DNA from: Nocardioides daejeonensis
GTDB taxonomy: Bacteria; Actinomycetota; Actinomycetes; Propionibacteriales; Nocardioidaceae
Direction of reading: 5' to 3'
Length of the DNA: 64,000 bases
Assembly (NCBI RefSeq): GCF_003194585.1
Contig: NZ_QHKZ01000003.1
Span: forward strand, 558,001-622,000
Shown here: piece by piece, positions 21,246 to 29,917 of the stretch
Layout of the letters: every line of letters begins with the position of its first letter
Position numbering within the stretch: position 1 is the stretch's first letter
Program-made: the position numbers and the translations under genes
The notes under the pieces: generated by a model
Databases searched by the model: none
Seen by the model: only the letters and a program-made list of their open reading frames with translations
Told to the model about the DNA's origin: nothing

Positions 21246-22886
21246 GTGACCGGCACTCTCGTGGCCAAGGACCTCGCTGGAGGATTCGGCCACCGCACCC
21301 TGTTCGAAGGCCTGAACCTCACGGTCTCGCCCGGCGAGGTGGTCGGGATCCTCGGCGCCAACGGCGCGGGCAAGTCGACCCTGCTGCGGCTCCTCGGCGG
21401 ATTGGACGAACCCCTCGACGGCTCGGTCACGACCGCCCCTCCGGACGCCTTCGTGGGCCACCTGCCCCAGGAGCACGAGCGCATCGACGGCGAGACCATC
21501 GCGGACTACATCGCCCGCCGTACCGGCGCTCGCGAGGCAACCCGGGCCATGGAGGCGAGCGCCGCCCTGCTCGGCAGTGATGCGCCAGGGGCCGACGACG
21601 CCTATGCCGCGGCGTTCGACCGGTGGATGGCCAGCGGCGCCGCAGACCTGGACGACCGGATTCCCGCAACCCTGGCCGAACTGGGCCTCACCGTCGGCCC
21701 CGACGCGCCGATGACCGGGCTCTCCGGCGGTCAGGCAGCGCGCGCGGCGTTGGCTGCACTGCTGCTGAGCCGCTTCGACGTGGTGTTGCTGGACGAGCCC
21801 ACCAACGACCTGGACCTGCCCGGCCTCGAGCGCCTGGAGGCGTTCGTGACCGGCCTACGAGCCGGTGTCGTGCTGATCTCGCACGATCGGGAGTTCCTGT
21901 CCAGGGTCGCCACGCGGATCGTGGAACTCGACCTGGCCCAGAACCAGGTGACGGTCCACGATGGCGGTTACGAGTCTTTCCTGCACGAACGAGCCGTCGC
22001 CAAGCAGCACGCTCGCGACGCCTACGAGGAGTTCGCGGCCAAGAAGGGTGACCTGGTGGCGCGTGCCCGCACCCAGCGGGAGTGGTCCTCCCAGGGCGTG
22101 CGCAACGCGATGAAGAAGAGTCCCGACAACGACAAGATCCGGCGCCGAGCACAGTCCGAGTCAAGCGAGAAGCAGGCGCAGAAGGTCCGCCAGATGGAGT
22201 CGCGGATCGCCCGGCTCGAAGAGGTCGAGGAGCCGCGCAAGGAATGGGTGCTGCAGTTCGAGATCGCGGCAGCACCGCGCGGCTCGACCGTGGCCGCGAC
22301 CTTGGACCAGGCAGTGGTGCAGCAGGGAGACTTCACCCTGGGACCGGTGTCGCTGCAGGTCGACGCCGGCGACCGGGTTGCGATCACCGGGCCCAACGGG
22401 GCGGGCAAGTCGACGCTGCTGCGCCTGTTGCTCGGCGAGTTGTCCCCGAGCGCGGGACGCGCCTCACTGGGCGCCACGATCGCGGTGGGCGGCATCGATC
22501 AGGCGCGCACCGGATTCGCCGAGGACCGGCCTCTGGGCGATGCGTTCGAGGCCGTCGTCCCAGAGATGAGCCCGGCCGACGTACGCACCCTGCTCGCCAA
22601 GTTCGGCCTGAAGGCCGATCACGTGGCGAGTCGGGTCGATCGACTGTCCGGCGGGGAACGGACCCGCGCCGCGATGGCTCTGCTGCAGGCCCGCGGCGTG
22701 AACCTGCTGGTGCTCGACGAGCCGACGAACCACCTCGACCTACCGGCGATCCTCCAGCTCGAGCAGGCTCTCGACCGCTACGAGGGCACCCTGCTGGTGG
22801 TGACCCATGACCGGCGCCTGCTGGCCAACCTGCGCACCGACCAGCACTGGGAGGTCTCGGACGGCCAGGTGACGGTGCGGGTGTGA
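21246..22886 (+). CDS. ABC-F family ATPase
   Basis: A 546-residue soluble protein with two ATP-binding cassettes and no membrane segments. Walker A GANGAGKST occurs in domain 1 (near 39) and GPNGAGKST in domain 2. Signatures are LSGGQAA and LSGGERT; Walker B regions are LLDEPTNDLDLP and VLDEPTNHLDLP. A charged linker with KKSPDNDKIRRRAQSESSEK lies between them. ABC-F proteins act on the ribosome E-site as translation factors or antibiotic-protection proteins. The subclass cannot be decided from motifs alone. Confidence 0.93.
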   Translation: MTGTLVAKDLAGGFGHRTLFEGLNLTVSPGEVVGILGANGAGKSTLLRLLGGLDEPLDGSVTTAPPDAFVGHLPQEHERIDGETIADYIARRTGAREATRAMEASAALLGSDAPGADDAYAAAFDRWMASGAADLDDRIPATLAELGLTVGPDAPMTGLSGGQAARAALAALLLSRFDVVLLDEPTNDLDLPGLERLEAFVTGLRAGVVLISHDREFLSRVATRIVELDLAQNQVTVHDGGYESFLHERAVAKQHARDAYEEFAAKKGDLVARARTQREWSSQGVRNAMKKSPDNDKIRRRAQSESSEKQAQKVRQMESRIARLEEVEEPRKEWVLQFEIAAAPRGSTVAATLDQAVVQQGDFTLGPVSLQVDAGDRVAITGPNGAGKSTLLRLLLGELSPSAGRASLGATIAVGGIDQARTGFAEDRPLGDAFEAVVPEMSPADVRTLLAKFGLKADHVASRVDRLSGGERTRAAMALLQARGVNLLVLDEPTNHLDLPAILQLEQALDRYEGTLLVVTHDRRLLANLRTDQHWEVSDGQVTVRV

Positions 22887-22939
22887 GCACCCGTCCCGGT
22901 CGCCTTCGTCACGACGACGCGTGACCGTAGGCTCGGTCC

Positions 22940-23578
22940 GTGAGTTTCCAAGGATTTCCCGAGGCGGCGCTCGACTTCTACGACGACCTCGAGGTCGACA
23001 ACACCAAGTCCTTCTGGGAGGCCAACAAGCACGTATACGCGGAGAGTGTGAAGGCTCCGATGGTCACGTTGACCGAAGCGCTGGCTGAGGAGTTCGGCAC
23101 CGCCAAGGTGTTCCGGCCCTACCGGGACGTACGGTTCGCGAAGGACAAGACACCGTACAAGACCCATCAGGGGGCGTTCGTGGGCGTCGCCCCGGCAACC
23201 GGGTGGTACGTCGAGCTCTCGGCGCGCGGGGTCCGGATCGGCGGAGGCTTCTACGAGGCGAGCGCCACCCGGCTGGCCGCCGTACGTGCCGCGATCGACT
23301 CGGACCTGACCGGACCGGAGCTCGTCCGGACCGTCGAACGACTCGCCAGCGACGACTGGGAGGTCGGTGGCGACCGACTCAAGACCAAACCCCGCGGGTA
23401 CGACGCCGATCACCCGCGGATCGAGCTGCTGCGGCACCGCTCCCTCGTGGTCACCCGCAGCCTCGGCTTCGGCTCGGTGATCCAGGGCCCGGAGCTGGTG
23501 GGCGTCGTCCGCGACGGTTGGCGACAGCTCCGGCCTCTCATCGAGTGGGTGGCTCCCCGGACCGACACGCTGGAGTAA
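22940..23578 (+). CDS. DUF2461 domain protein
   Basis: A 212-residue protein with a GTG start. It begins FQGFPEAALDFYDDLEVDNTKSFWEANK and has YRDVRFAKDKTPYKTHQG, the diagnostic motif of DUF2461 (TIGR02453). The family is widespread but has no assigned reaction. It lies 53 bases after the ABC-F gene on the same strand and is followed by the dispersed intergenic repeat. Confidence 0.92.
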   Translation: MSFQGFPEAALDFYDDLEVDNTKSFWEANKHVYAESVKAPMVTLTEALAEEFGTAKVFRPYRDVRFAKDKTPYKTHQGAFVGVAPATGWYVELSARGVRIGGGFYEASATRLAAVRAAIDSDLTGPELVRTVERLASDDWEVGGDRLKTKPRGYDADHPRIELLRHRSLVVTRSLGFGSVIQGPELVGVVRDGWRQLRPLIEWVAPRTDTLE

Positions 23579-23639
23579 CCCCAATCGCCATCCAGGGACT
23601 CACCGCGCCCACGTGCCCTCCGGCTCACGCGACACCACG

Positions 23640-23728
23640 CGTCACACTGTGTGCCCAAAACTGTTGCTTGGTGTGCGTAGCTACGGCATACAAGCGACAA
23701 GTTCCCCGCCCGGGCGGGGAATCCACAC
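23640..23728. repeat. Dispersed intergenic repeat, copy 2 (89 bp)
   Basis: Identical over 89 bases to copy 3 at 39554-39642. It holds a hairpin with TTGCTTG/CAAGC arms centred on GTAGCTAC, followed by a perfect 20-base palindrome with left arm TTCCCCGCCC, and ends in CCACAC. It lies between the convergent DUF2461 and acyltransferase genes. It has no ORF of its own and no terminal inverted repeats of the IS type. Confidence 0.92.
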
Positions 23729-23734
23729 ACGAGG

Positions 23735-25126
23735 TCAGGGCCCGGCAAGGGCGAGGATCTCGTCGAGCCCGTCCTGCAGGTGCGCGAACAGCTCGCTCGG
23801 GTCGAAGACGTCGCCGTCGCAGTTGATGCCGATGTGGGCGGAGCCGTTGAGCGAATAGAGGACGACCATCACCGGCGAGCCGGGGAGCGGGCCGAAGTAG
23901 TAGATGCCTGAGACGGGCACCCCGAGCATCTTGACCTCGTGACGAATGCCGGGGACGTTGCTGATGGTGACGTCGGTGCGGTTCTGCATGCCGGTGAAGA
24001 GCGGTGTGAGCAGCTGCACCGGTGCCCGGTTGAGCACCGGCAGGACGATGCTGAAGAAGTCCAGCGCCGGCTCCTTGCTGATCCGTTGCACCTGCGACCG
24101 CAGCACTCTCATGCGCTCGGCAGGGTCGACCACCGACGACGGCGCGTTGAGGAATGCAGCCGCGAACCGGTTGCCGCCACGCGGGTCGTCGTTGCCACGC
24201 ATCGACACCGGCATGTTGATCACCACGTCGCCGATGGGCTCGCCATGTGCCTCGTGGTATCGCCGCAGGCCGCCGAGAACGGCGCTGACGTAGGCATCGT
24301 TGATGGTGCCACCGACCGATCGCCCTGCCGCCTTGAGCCGGCCGAGGTCGCAGGAGAGCACGCCGTACTGCCAGTTGGTCCGTGCACCCGAGCTGAGCAG
24401 CGGCGACTCACTGGGTTGCGGCTGCGCGAGCACGCGTCCGACCGAGCCGACGAAACCGACCGAGCCCGCCGGATCGCGCAGCGCGCGCACGGCGAGCCCC
24501 AGCGTGCGAGTGGCGAGACGGGGTGCCCTCCGCGCCCTGCCGACGACCTGACCGGCCGCCACTGCCCATGTGTTGGCGGAGCCATCCCGACGCGTCGACC
24601 GAGTAGCTCCTTCGACGGCCTTGCGGTCGCGACCGTGCAGGTCGGCGAGCAGTTGCACACTGCCGTGACCGTCCATCAGGCAGTGGTGGACGACGAGGAA
24701 GTACGCCGACCGGCCGCCCTCCAGGCCCTCGATGAACACCCCGCGCCACGGCGCACGCGCCGCGTCCAGCGGAACCAGCGCCGCGTCGCGAGCGACGTCG
24801 AGCAGTTGCTCCATGGTGCCGGCACCGTCGAGCCGGACGCGCGTCAGATGATGGTCGAGATCGAACTCCGGGTCATCCACCCAGACCGGCGGCCCCACCG
24901 GCAACGCCGGCTCGACGACCTTCTGGGTGAAGCGCGGGTACTGCTCGAGCCCGAAGCGATGCCAGGCGACCAACTCGTCCCAGTCCGGCGTGCCGTCCAG
25001 CACCTCCAGCACGCCACCCTGCGTGGAGTTCTCCGGATGCCTGTTGGCACGCCACATCGTCGACTCGAGCTCGGTCATCTCCTGACCGCCACCCCAGGGC
25101 GGCTCGGACGGGTTCTCAACGGACAT
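23735..25126 (-). CDS. WS/DGAT-family O-acyltransferase
   Basis: A 463-residue wax-ester synthase/diacylglycerol acyltransferase. The active-site motif HHxxxDG is present as VVHHCLMDGHG near residue 145. Further conserved elements are INDAYVSAVLGGLRRY, NMPVSMR and the C-terminal NVPGIRHEV. The enzyme uses acyl-CoA to acylate alcohols or diacylglycerol, making storage lipid. It is the last gene of a leftward unit headed by mftR and an alpha/beta hydrolase, overlapping the hydrolase by 11 bases. This puts lipid acylation next to the mycofactocin genes. Confidence 0.93.
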   Translation of the reverse strand: MSVENPSEPPWGGGQEMTELESTMWRANRHPENSTQGGVLEVLDGTPDWDELVAWHRFGLEQYPRFTQKVVEPALPVGPPVWVDDPEFDLDHHLTRVRLDGAGTMEQLLDVARDAALVPLDAARAPWRGVFIEGLEGGRSAYFLVVHHCLMDGHGSVQLLADLHGRDRKAVEGATRSTRRDGSANTWAVAAGQVVGRARRAPRLATRTLGLAVRALRDPAGSVGFVGSVGRVLAQPQPSESPLLSSGARTNWQYGVLSCDLGRLKAAGRSVGGTINDAYVSAVLGGLRRYHEAHGEPIGDVVINMPVSMRGNDDPRGGNRFAAAFLNAPSSVVDPAERMRVLRSQVQRISKEPALDFFSIVLPVLNRAPVQLLTPLFTGMQNRTDVTISNVPGIRHEVKMLGVPVSGIYYFGPLPGSPVMVVLYSLNGSAHIGINCDGDVFDPSELFAHLQDGLDEILALAGP

Positions 25127-26120
25127 GGCGGTCCCTTCCTGGAGGGTTGTGTCCCGGCAGCGGGCGGGTCGGATCGGCGTAGCGATGGAGGAGGCGGGCG
25201 AATCGCTCCGGCTCCTCGATCATCGGGAGATGCCCGACGTCAGCGATCGCCTCGAGGTGCGCGTGGGGGACGCGGGCCCTCATCTGGAACGCACTGCTCA
25301 GCGGAGCGAACCGGTCACGCTCGCCCCAGAGAAGCAGCGTGGGCGCCTGGACCTGCTCCTGCTCCGAGTGACGGACGGCAACCGCGCTGGCCGCGATCGA
25401 GTCGGCGAAGGCAGGCGCAGCCAGCGAGGGCGCCACCTGGACGGCGAGAGCATCCGACAGGCGGCCCGGGTGGACCATGGCGGAGGCGAGCATGGCCCGG
25501 AGCAGTCCCGGCCTGCGGGCGAGCAGCCTGAGCACCCGCGGACTGGCCACCAGGCGCTGGGCGAAGCGCAGGCCGGCCAGCACGATCTCGAGGTGTCGCT
25601 CGCTCATCGGGACGCCTCCGGCGCCGACCAGCACCAGCCGCTGGACCAGCTCGGGGTATCCCGCCTCCAGCGCCAGCGCGACAAGACCACCCATCGAATG
25701 ACCGAGCACCACCGGGTGGTCGACGTCGAGGTGCGCGCACAGCGCGGCGACCGCATCGGCCTGGTCGGCCATCGTCCACCCCGGCGTCAGCGGATCGGAT
25801 CCGCCAAAGCCCGGCAGGTCGATCGCAATCACACGGAAGCGACGCCCCAGTTCGGGAAGGACGGGCAACCACCATTGCCAACTGCTGGCCATCCCGTGCA
25901 GGAGCACCAGCGCCGGACCGCTGCCATGGTCGAGGTAGCGGATGCGACCCTCGACGTAGGCGTAGTCGCGCACCTGCTGGCTCCAATCGGAGCCCGTCCA
26001 CTCCTCGGGCCCCGGCGCCTGCCGGCACCGCGTCACGCAGCGGGAGGCGAAGCCAGCGGCAGCAAGGCCCGCTGCGCCGGCGGTGGCGCAGCGGATCGTC
26101 CGCCTCATCGTGGGTGTCAT
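25116..26120 (-). CDS. Alpha/beta-fold hydrolase
   Basis: A 334-residue alpha/beta hydrolase. It has the oxyanion motif LLHGMASSWQWW near residue 75, the nucleophile elbow GHSMGGL near 140, an acid-bearing GERDRFAPL strand, and a catalytic His in IADVGHLPMIEEPERF. The N-terminal 30 residues contain a hydrophobic stretch (CATAGAAGLAAAGFA) that could be a signal or anchor. It overlaps the acyltransferase gene downstream, so they probably work on the same ester or lipid. A palindromic operator lies 19 bases upstream of its ATG, suggesting a promoter separate from that of mftR. Confidence 0.88.
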   Translation of the reverse strand: MTPTMRRTIRCATAGAAGLAAAGFASRCVTRCRQAPGPEEWTGSDWSQQVRDYAYVEGRIRYLDHGSGPALVLLHGMASSWQWWLPVLPELGRRFRVIAIDLPGFGGSDPLTPGWTMADQADAVAALCAHLDVDHPVVLGHSMGGLVALALEAGYPELVQRLVLVGAGGVPMSERHLEIVLAGLRFAQRLVASPRVLRLLARRPGLLRAMLASAMVHPGRLSDALAVQVAPSLAAPAFADSIAASAVAVRHSEQEQVQAPTLLLWGERDRFAPLSSAFQMRARVPHAHLEAIADVGHLPMIEEPERFARLLHRYADPTRPLPGHNPPGRDRHVR

Positions 26121-26138
26121 CGAGTCCGCCCTTCAGTT

Positions 26139-26155
26139 ATCTAACATCATTAGAT
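26139..26155. promoter_or_regulatory. Palindromic operator upstream of the alpha/beta hydrolase
   Basis: ATCTAA-CATCA-TTAGAT is a perfect 6-bp inverted repeat in an AT-rich island; allowing one indel, the arms extend to AGTTA(A)TCTAA. Its core CTAAC-N4-TTAG recurs at 39005-39017. It lies between the hydrolase start and the mftR stop and probably controls the hydrolase and acyltransferase genes. Confidence 0.65.
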
Positions 26156-26208
26156 TAACTCAGTGCCGCGTCGGCAGCAAGGGCCGAGGAGCACGCTGCC
26201 GGACCGCG

Positions 26209-26817
26209 CTATTCGCGACAACAGGGGTCAGCCAGGTAGAGCCGCAAGGCGTCCCGCAGGTCACCCAGGAGCCGCTCCAGGCCGAGCGACTCATCCTCGA
26301 GCCATTGCTCGTACGCCGCGATGGCGACGCCGAGCGAGACATGACCGACGAGCCGAGGGACGAGGTCGTCGACTCGCTCCGCCCGCCGCTCGGCGACGTA
26401 CTCCTGGATCACCCGGCGCCACTGCCGGTAGCGGAGCACCGAATGGGCCTGGAGGGTCGGCGTCTCCAAGATCAGCCGCATCCGCTCCCGGTGCCCCGGA
26501 TCGGCATCGTCGGGGAACCGATTGAAGGCGACGACGCCGCGATGCACCGCCTCCTCCAGCGGGAGATCCTCGGGCATCACCGCCAACAGCTCACGGAAGT
26601 GCTCCAGGGTCCGATCGAACCGCCCCCAGGGGATGTCGTTCTTCGAGGCGAAGTAGCGGAACAGTGTCCGCCGGCTCACCCCGACACCCTCGGCAATGGC
26701 CTCCAAGGGGGTGCCCTCGAACCCGCGCGCGGCGAAGAGCTGGAAGGCGACGCGCTCGATCTCCGCGTGCGAGGTCACCTCGGGCCGGCCCGCCGGAGAG
26801 CGTCGCCCATGCGTCAT
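26209..26817 (-). CDS. mftR: Mycofactocin system transcriptional regulator MftR (TetR family)
   Basis: A 202-residue TetR-family protein divergent from mftA. The N-terminal HTH (AFQLFAARGFEGTPLEAIAEGVGVSRRTLFRYF, in part) and the FASKNDIPWGRFDRTLEHFRELL segment are characteristic of MftR. In mycobacteria MftR represses the mycofactocin genes, and long-chain acyl-CoAs release it. Genes downstream on the same strand encode a hydrolase and a WS/DGAT acyltransferase, which fits acyl-CoA sensing. A TTACC/GGTAA palindrome lies in the shared upstream region. Confidence 0.92.
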   Translation of the reverse strand: MTHGRRSPAGRPEVTSHAEIERVAFQLFAARGFEGTPLEAIAEGVGVSRRTLFRYFASKNDIPWGRFDRTLEHFRELLAVMPEDLPLEEAVHRGVVAFNRFPDDADPGHRERMRLILETPTLQAHSVLRYRQWRRVIQEYVAERRAERVDDLVPRLVGHVSLGVAIAAYEQWLEDESLGLERLLGDLRDALRLYLADPCCRE

Positions 26818-26820
26818 GGC

Positions 26821-26846
26821 GATTACCTAATCATTTTCGGTAAATC
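26821..26846. promoter_or_regulatory. Probable MftR operator between mftR and mftA
   Basis: GATTACC (26821-26827) and GGTAAATC (26839-26846) form an imperfect inverted repeat with one indel around an 11-base AT-rich spacer. The site starts four bases upstream of the mftR ATG and about 70 bases upstream of mftA, a position suited to autoregulation and control of the mft operon. Confidence 0.6.
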
Positions 26847-26916
26847 TCTTCCATTGTTGCCATCGGTGCACTTAATGTGGCGGCGACCACCGTGGCACGA
26901 CCGTCAGGAGGCTGAC

Positions 26917-27009
26917 ATGACCCACACCCCCGAGCAGGAGAGTCCTGCACCCGTCGTCGAGGAGCTCATCGAAGAGGTCTCGATCGACGGGATGTGCGGC
27001 GTCTACTGA
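26917..27009 (+). CDS. mftA: Mycofactocin precursor peptide MftA
   Basis: A 30-residue peptide. The acidic leader (PVVEELIEEVSI) is followed by the invariant C-terminal core IDGMCGVY. MftC decarboxylates the last Tyr and crosslinks it to the preceding Val, and MftE then releases the Val-Tyr derived unit. The ATG at 26917 follows CAGGAGGCTGAC, a strong ribosome binding site. The same frame stays open upstream for 800 bases, but that part overlaps mftR antisense and is spurious. Confidence 0.97.
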   Translation: MTHTPEQESPAPVVEELIEEVSIDGMCGVY

Positions 27010-27016
27010 CGCCGAG

Positions 27017-27346
27017 GTGCTCGCCGTGCCGACGCAGCCCACATCGGAGATGACCGTGCTGGACCAGGGATGGACACTGTCGCCCGCCGTCGCGCTCCGC
27101 CCCGAGCCGTTCGGCGCACTCGCCTACCACTTCGGCAACCGGCGGCTGACCTTCTTGAAGCATCCGCTTCTGGTGGAGGTCGTCACCCGGCTCGGCGAGC
27201 ACCCCACAGCGCGCGAGGCGCTGCTCATGGTCGGCGTGCCCGAAGCCGACCATCCCGCCTATCAGCGGGCTCTCGCCGGGCTCGTTGCCACCGACATGCT
27301 CGCGCCGCGTCCGGCCGGCGCCGCTCACCACGGAGATCCCCGATGA
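27017..27346 (+). CDS. mftB: Mycofactocin biosynthesis chaperone MftB
   Basis: A small PqqD-like RiPP recognition protein of about 109 residues that delivers MftA to MftC. The core motif VALRPEPFGALAYHFGNRRLTFLKHPLLVEVV is the MftB signature (cited here as VALRPEPFGALAYHFGN). Start choice is uncertain: GTG at 27017, GTG at 27026 and ATG at 27050 are all in frame. It begins seven bases after mftA and overlaps mftC by four bases (ATGA). Confidence 0.93.
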   Translation: MLAVPTQPTSEMTVLDQGWTLSPAVALRPEPFGALAYHFGNRRLTFLKHPLLVEVVTRLGEHPTAREALLMVGVPEADHPAYQRALAGLVATDMLAPRPAGAAHHGDPR

Positions 27347-28668
27347 CCCTCGCCCCCTCCCTGCCCCGGGTGCGCCCCACCGGCGGCAGCCTGGTGCAGC
27401 AGTTCGAGTACGGCCTCGATGCCCCGATCTGCCTGACCTGGGAGCTCACCTACGCCTGCAACCTCGCCTGCGCCCACTGCCTGTCGTCCTCGGGTCGTCG
27501 CGACCCGCGCGAGCTGACCACCGAGCAGTGCGAGGCCGTGATCGACGAGCTGCAGCGGATGCAGGTCTTCTACGTCAACATCGGCGGCGGCGAGCCGACG
27601 ATCCGTCCTGACTTCTGGCACCTGCTGCAATACGCCATCGACCACCAGGTCGGCGTGAAGTTCTCCACCAACGGCGTCCGGCTCACCCCCGACCGCGCGG
27701 CGTTCCTGGCCTCCCCCGCCTGCAACGGCTACGTCGACGTACAGATCTCCCTCGACGGCGCCACCGCGGAGGTCAACGACTACGTGCGCGGCCCGGGCTC
27801 CTTCGACACCGCGATCCGCGCCCTGGAGAACCTGCAGGCGGCCGGCTTCGCCGACGCGAAGATCTCGGTGGTCTGCACCCGGCAGAACCTCAGCCAACTC
27901 GACGAGTTCAAGGCGATCGCCGACCGTTACGGCGCCACGCTGCGGCTGACCCGGCTGCGTCCCTCCGGCCGCGGCGCGGACGTGTGGGACGAGCTGCACC
28001 CGCTCCCGGAGCAGCAGCGCGAGCTCTACGACTGGCTGATGGCCAACGGAGAGAAGGTGCTCACCGGAGACTCCTTCTTCCACCTCTCCGCCTTCGGCGA
28101 GGCACTCCCGGGCCTGAACCTGTGCGGCGCCGGCCGGGTGGTCTGCCTGATCGACCCGATCGGCGACGTCTATGCCTGCCCGTTCGCCATCCACGACAAC
28201 TTCCTTGCCGGCAACCTGCTCGACGAGGGTGGCTTCCGACGGGTGTGGCAGGAGTCCGACCTCTTCACCGACCTGCGTCGCCCGCAGACCGGCGGCGCGT
28301 GTTCGAAGTGCTCGTTCTTCGACTCCTGCCGCGGCGGCTGCATGGCCGCGAAGTTCTTCACCGGCCTGCCGATGGACGGCCCCGACCCCGAATGCGTGCA
28401 GGGCTACGGCGAGACCGCCCTCGAGCGGCTCAACGAGGCCGGCGGACGCACCATCCCCGCAGCCAGCCAGGACCACTCCAGAGCCACACCCCCACGCAAC
28501 CAGCCAGTGATGCTCACGCTCAGCCGACGCCCTGACACCGACCAGAGGGCTGCCGCGCCGGCATCGCCACCGGTCTCTGCTTGCGCGGAGAGCCCACTGG
28601 CGGGCTTCACGCCCACCACCTCCGGCGGCTGCGGGTGCAGCGCCGAGCCCGGAAAGGCCTGCCGCTAG
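27343..28668 (+). CDS. mftC: Mycofactocin radical SAM maturase MftC
   Basis: A 441-residue radical SAM enzyme. The SAM cluster motif is CNLACAHC (near residue 39), followed by GGGEPTIRP. The C-terminal SPASM region provides auxiliary cluster ligands (CGAGRVVCLIDPIGDVYACP, then CSKCSFFDSCRGGC). It performs oxidative decarboxylation and crosslinking of the MftA C-terminus. The last 60 residues after GRTIPAAS are a low-complexity extension ending in a Cys-rich GGCGCSAEPGKACR, longer than the roughly 390-residue mycobacterial enzyme. The mftD ATG follows its TAG directly. Confidence 0.96.
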   Translation: MTLAPSLPRVRPTGGSLVQQFEYGLDAPICLTWELTYACNLACAHCLSSSGRRDPRELTTEQCEAVIDELQRMQVFYVNIGGGEPTIRPDFWHLLQYAIDHQVGVKFSTNGVRLTPDRAAFLASPACNGYVDVQISLDGATAEVNDYVRGPGSFDTAIRALENLQAAGFADAKISVVCTRQNLSQLDEFKAIADRYGATLRLTRLRPSGRGADVWDELHPLPEQQRELYDWLMANGEKVLTGDSFFHLSAFGEALPGLNLCGAGRVVCLIDPIGDVYACPFAIHDNFLAGNLLDEGGFRRVWQESDLFTDLRRPQTGGACSKCSFFDSCRGGCMAAKFFTGLPMDGPDPECVQGYGETALERLNEAGGRTIPAASQDHSRATPPRNQPVMLTLSRRPDTDQRAAAPASPPVSACAESPLAGFTPTTSGGCGCSAEPGKACR

Positions 28669-29916
28669 ATGAAGATCGAGAATCCGTGGAAGCAGAACCC
28701 CTGGTTCGAGTCCGTCGCGGTGGCGCAGGAACGGGCCCGCAGGCGACTCCCCCGGCCCGTGTACGGCGCCCTGGTCGCCGGCTCCGAACGAGGCCAGAGC
28801 GCCCAGAGCAACCAGACCGCCTTCGCTGAGATCGGCTTTGCGCCGCACGTCGCCGGGCAGCTGCCGGACCGTGACCAGCGCACGACGGTGATGGGCCAGG
28901 AAGTCTCGCTGCCCGTGCTCATCTCCCCAACCGGCGTCCAGGCCGTGCATCCCGAGGGCGAGGTGGCCGTCGCGCACGCAGCAGCGGCACGAGGCACGCT
29001 GATGGGATTGTCGAACTTCGCCTCCAAGCCGATCGAGGAGGTCGTCGCCACCGGAGCCCGTACCTTCTTCCAGATGTACTGGACCGGCGAGCGGGACGTC
29101 ATGCTGCAACGCATGCAGCGCGCCGCCGACGCCGGCGCCCTCGGCCTGATCGCGACGCTGGACTGGTCGTTCTCGATGGGCCGCGACTGGGGCAGCCCCG
29201 AAATCCCCGAGAAGGTCGACCTCAAGACGATGGTGCGCATGGCGCCGAAGGTCGCCACCAAGCCGCGCTGGCTCTACCAGTTCGGCCGCACCGGCCAGAT
29301 CCCGGACCTCACCGCACCCAACCTGGCTCCCAGCGGCGCCGACGGACGTCTCGGCCCAGCCCCGACCTTCTTCGGCGCCTACTACGAGTGGATGACCACC
29401 ACCCCGCCGTCCTGGGAGGACGTCGCCTGGATGCGGGAGCAGTGGGCGCAGATCTCCGGCGAGAAGCCCTTCATGCTCAAGGGTGTCTGCAGGATTGACG
29501 ATGCCCGCCGGGCGGTCGACGCCGGGGTGCAGGCCATCTCGGTCTCCAACCATGGCGGCAACAACCTCGACGGCACCCCCGCCGCCATCAGGATGGTGCA
29601 TCCCATCAGCTCGGCGGTCGGGGACCAGATCGACGTCCTCATGGACGGCGGGATCCGCCGGGGCTCCGACGTGGTCAAGGCCGTCGCACTCGGCGCGAAG
29701 GCGGTGATGATCGGGCGCGCCTATCTCTGGGGCCTGGCCGCCAACGGTCAAGCCGGCGTGGAGAACGTCCTCGACGTGCTACGCAGCGGCATCGACTCCG
29801 CGCTGATGGGCATGGGCCTCTCCTCCGTGCACGAGCTCAGCCCCGACCAGCTGCTGGTGCCCCCCGACTTCCACCGCGCCTTGGGTGCCCCTCGTCCGGC
29901 GGTCCTTGAGGCCTGA
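28669..29916 (+). CDS. mftD: Pre-mycofactocin synthase MftD (FMN-dependent)
   Basis: A 415-residue FMN-dependent protein of the alpha-hydroxyacid oxidase barrel family. FMN-site motifs are visible: LPVLISPTGVQ, GLSNFAS, the active-site-like AISVSNHGGNNLDG, and the phosphate-binding LMDGGIRRGSDVVKA with MIGRAYLWG. MftD converts AHDP to pre-mycofactocin by oxidative deamination, creating the redox-active alpha-keto amide. It has no gap to mftC and is followed by mftE one base after its stop. Confidence 0.95.
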   Translation: MKIENPWKQNPWFESVAVAQERARRRLPRPVYGALVAGSERGQSAQSNQTAFAEIGFAPHVAGQLPDRDQRTTVMGQEVSLPVLISPTGVQAVHPEGEVAVAHAAAARGTLMGLSNFASKPIEEVVATGARTFFQMYWTGERDVMLQRMQRAADAGALGLIATLDWSFSMGRDWGSPEIPEKVDLKTMVRMAPKVATKPRWLYQFGRTGQIPDLTAPNLAPSGADGRLGPAPTFFGAYYEWMTTTPPSWEDVAWMREQWAQISGEKPFMLKGVCRIDDARRAVDAGVQAISVSNHGGNNLDGTPAAIRMVHPISSAVGDQIDVLMDGGIRRGSDVVKAVALGAKAVMIGRAYLWGLAANGQAGVENVLDVLRSGIDSALMGMGLSSVHELSPDQLLVPPDFHRALGAPRPAVLEA

Positions 29917-29917
29917 G

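Noticed and set aside
26083..26916. Upstream extension of the mftA frame into a 308-residue protein
   Set aside because: It runs antisense through mftR; the true mftA start has a strong ribosome binding site at 26917 and the known peptide length.
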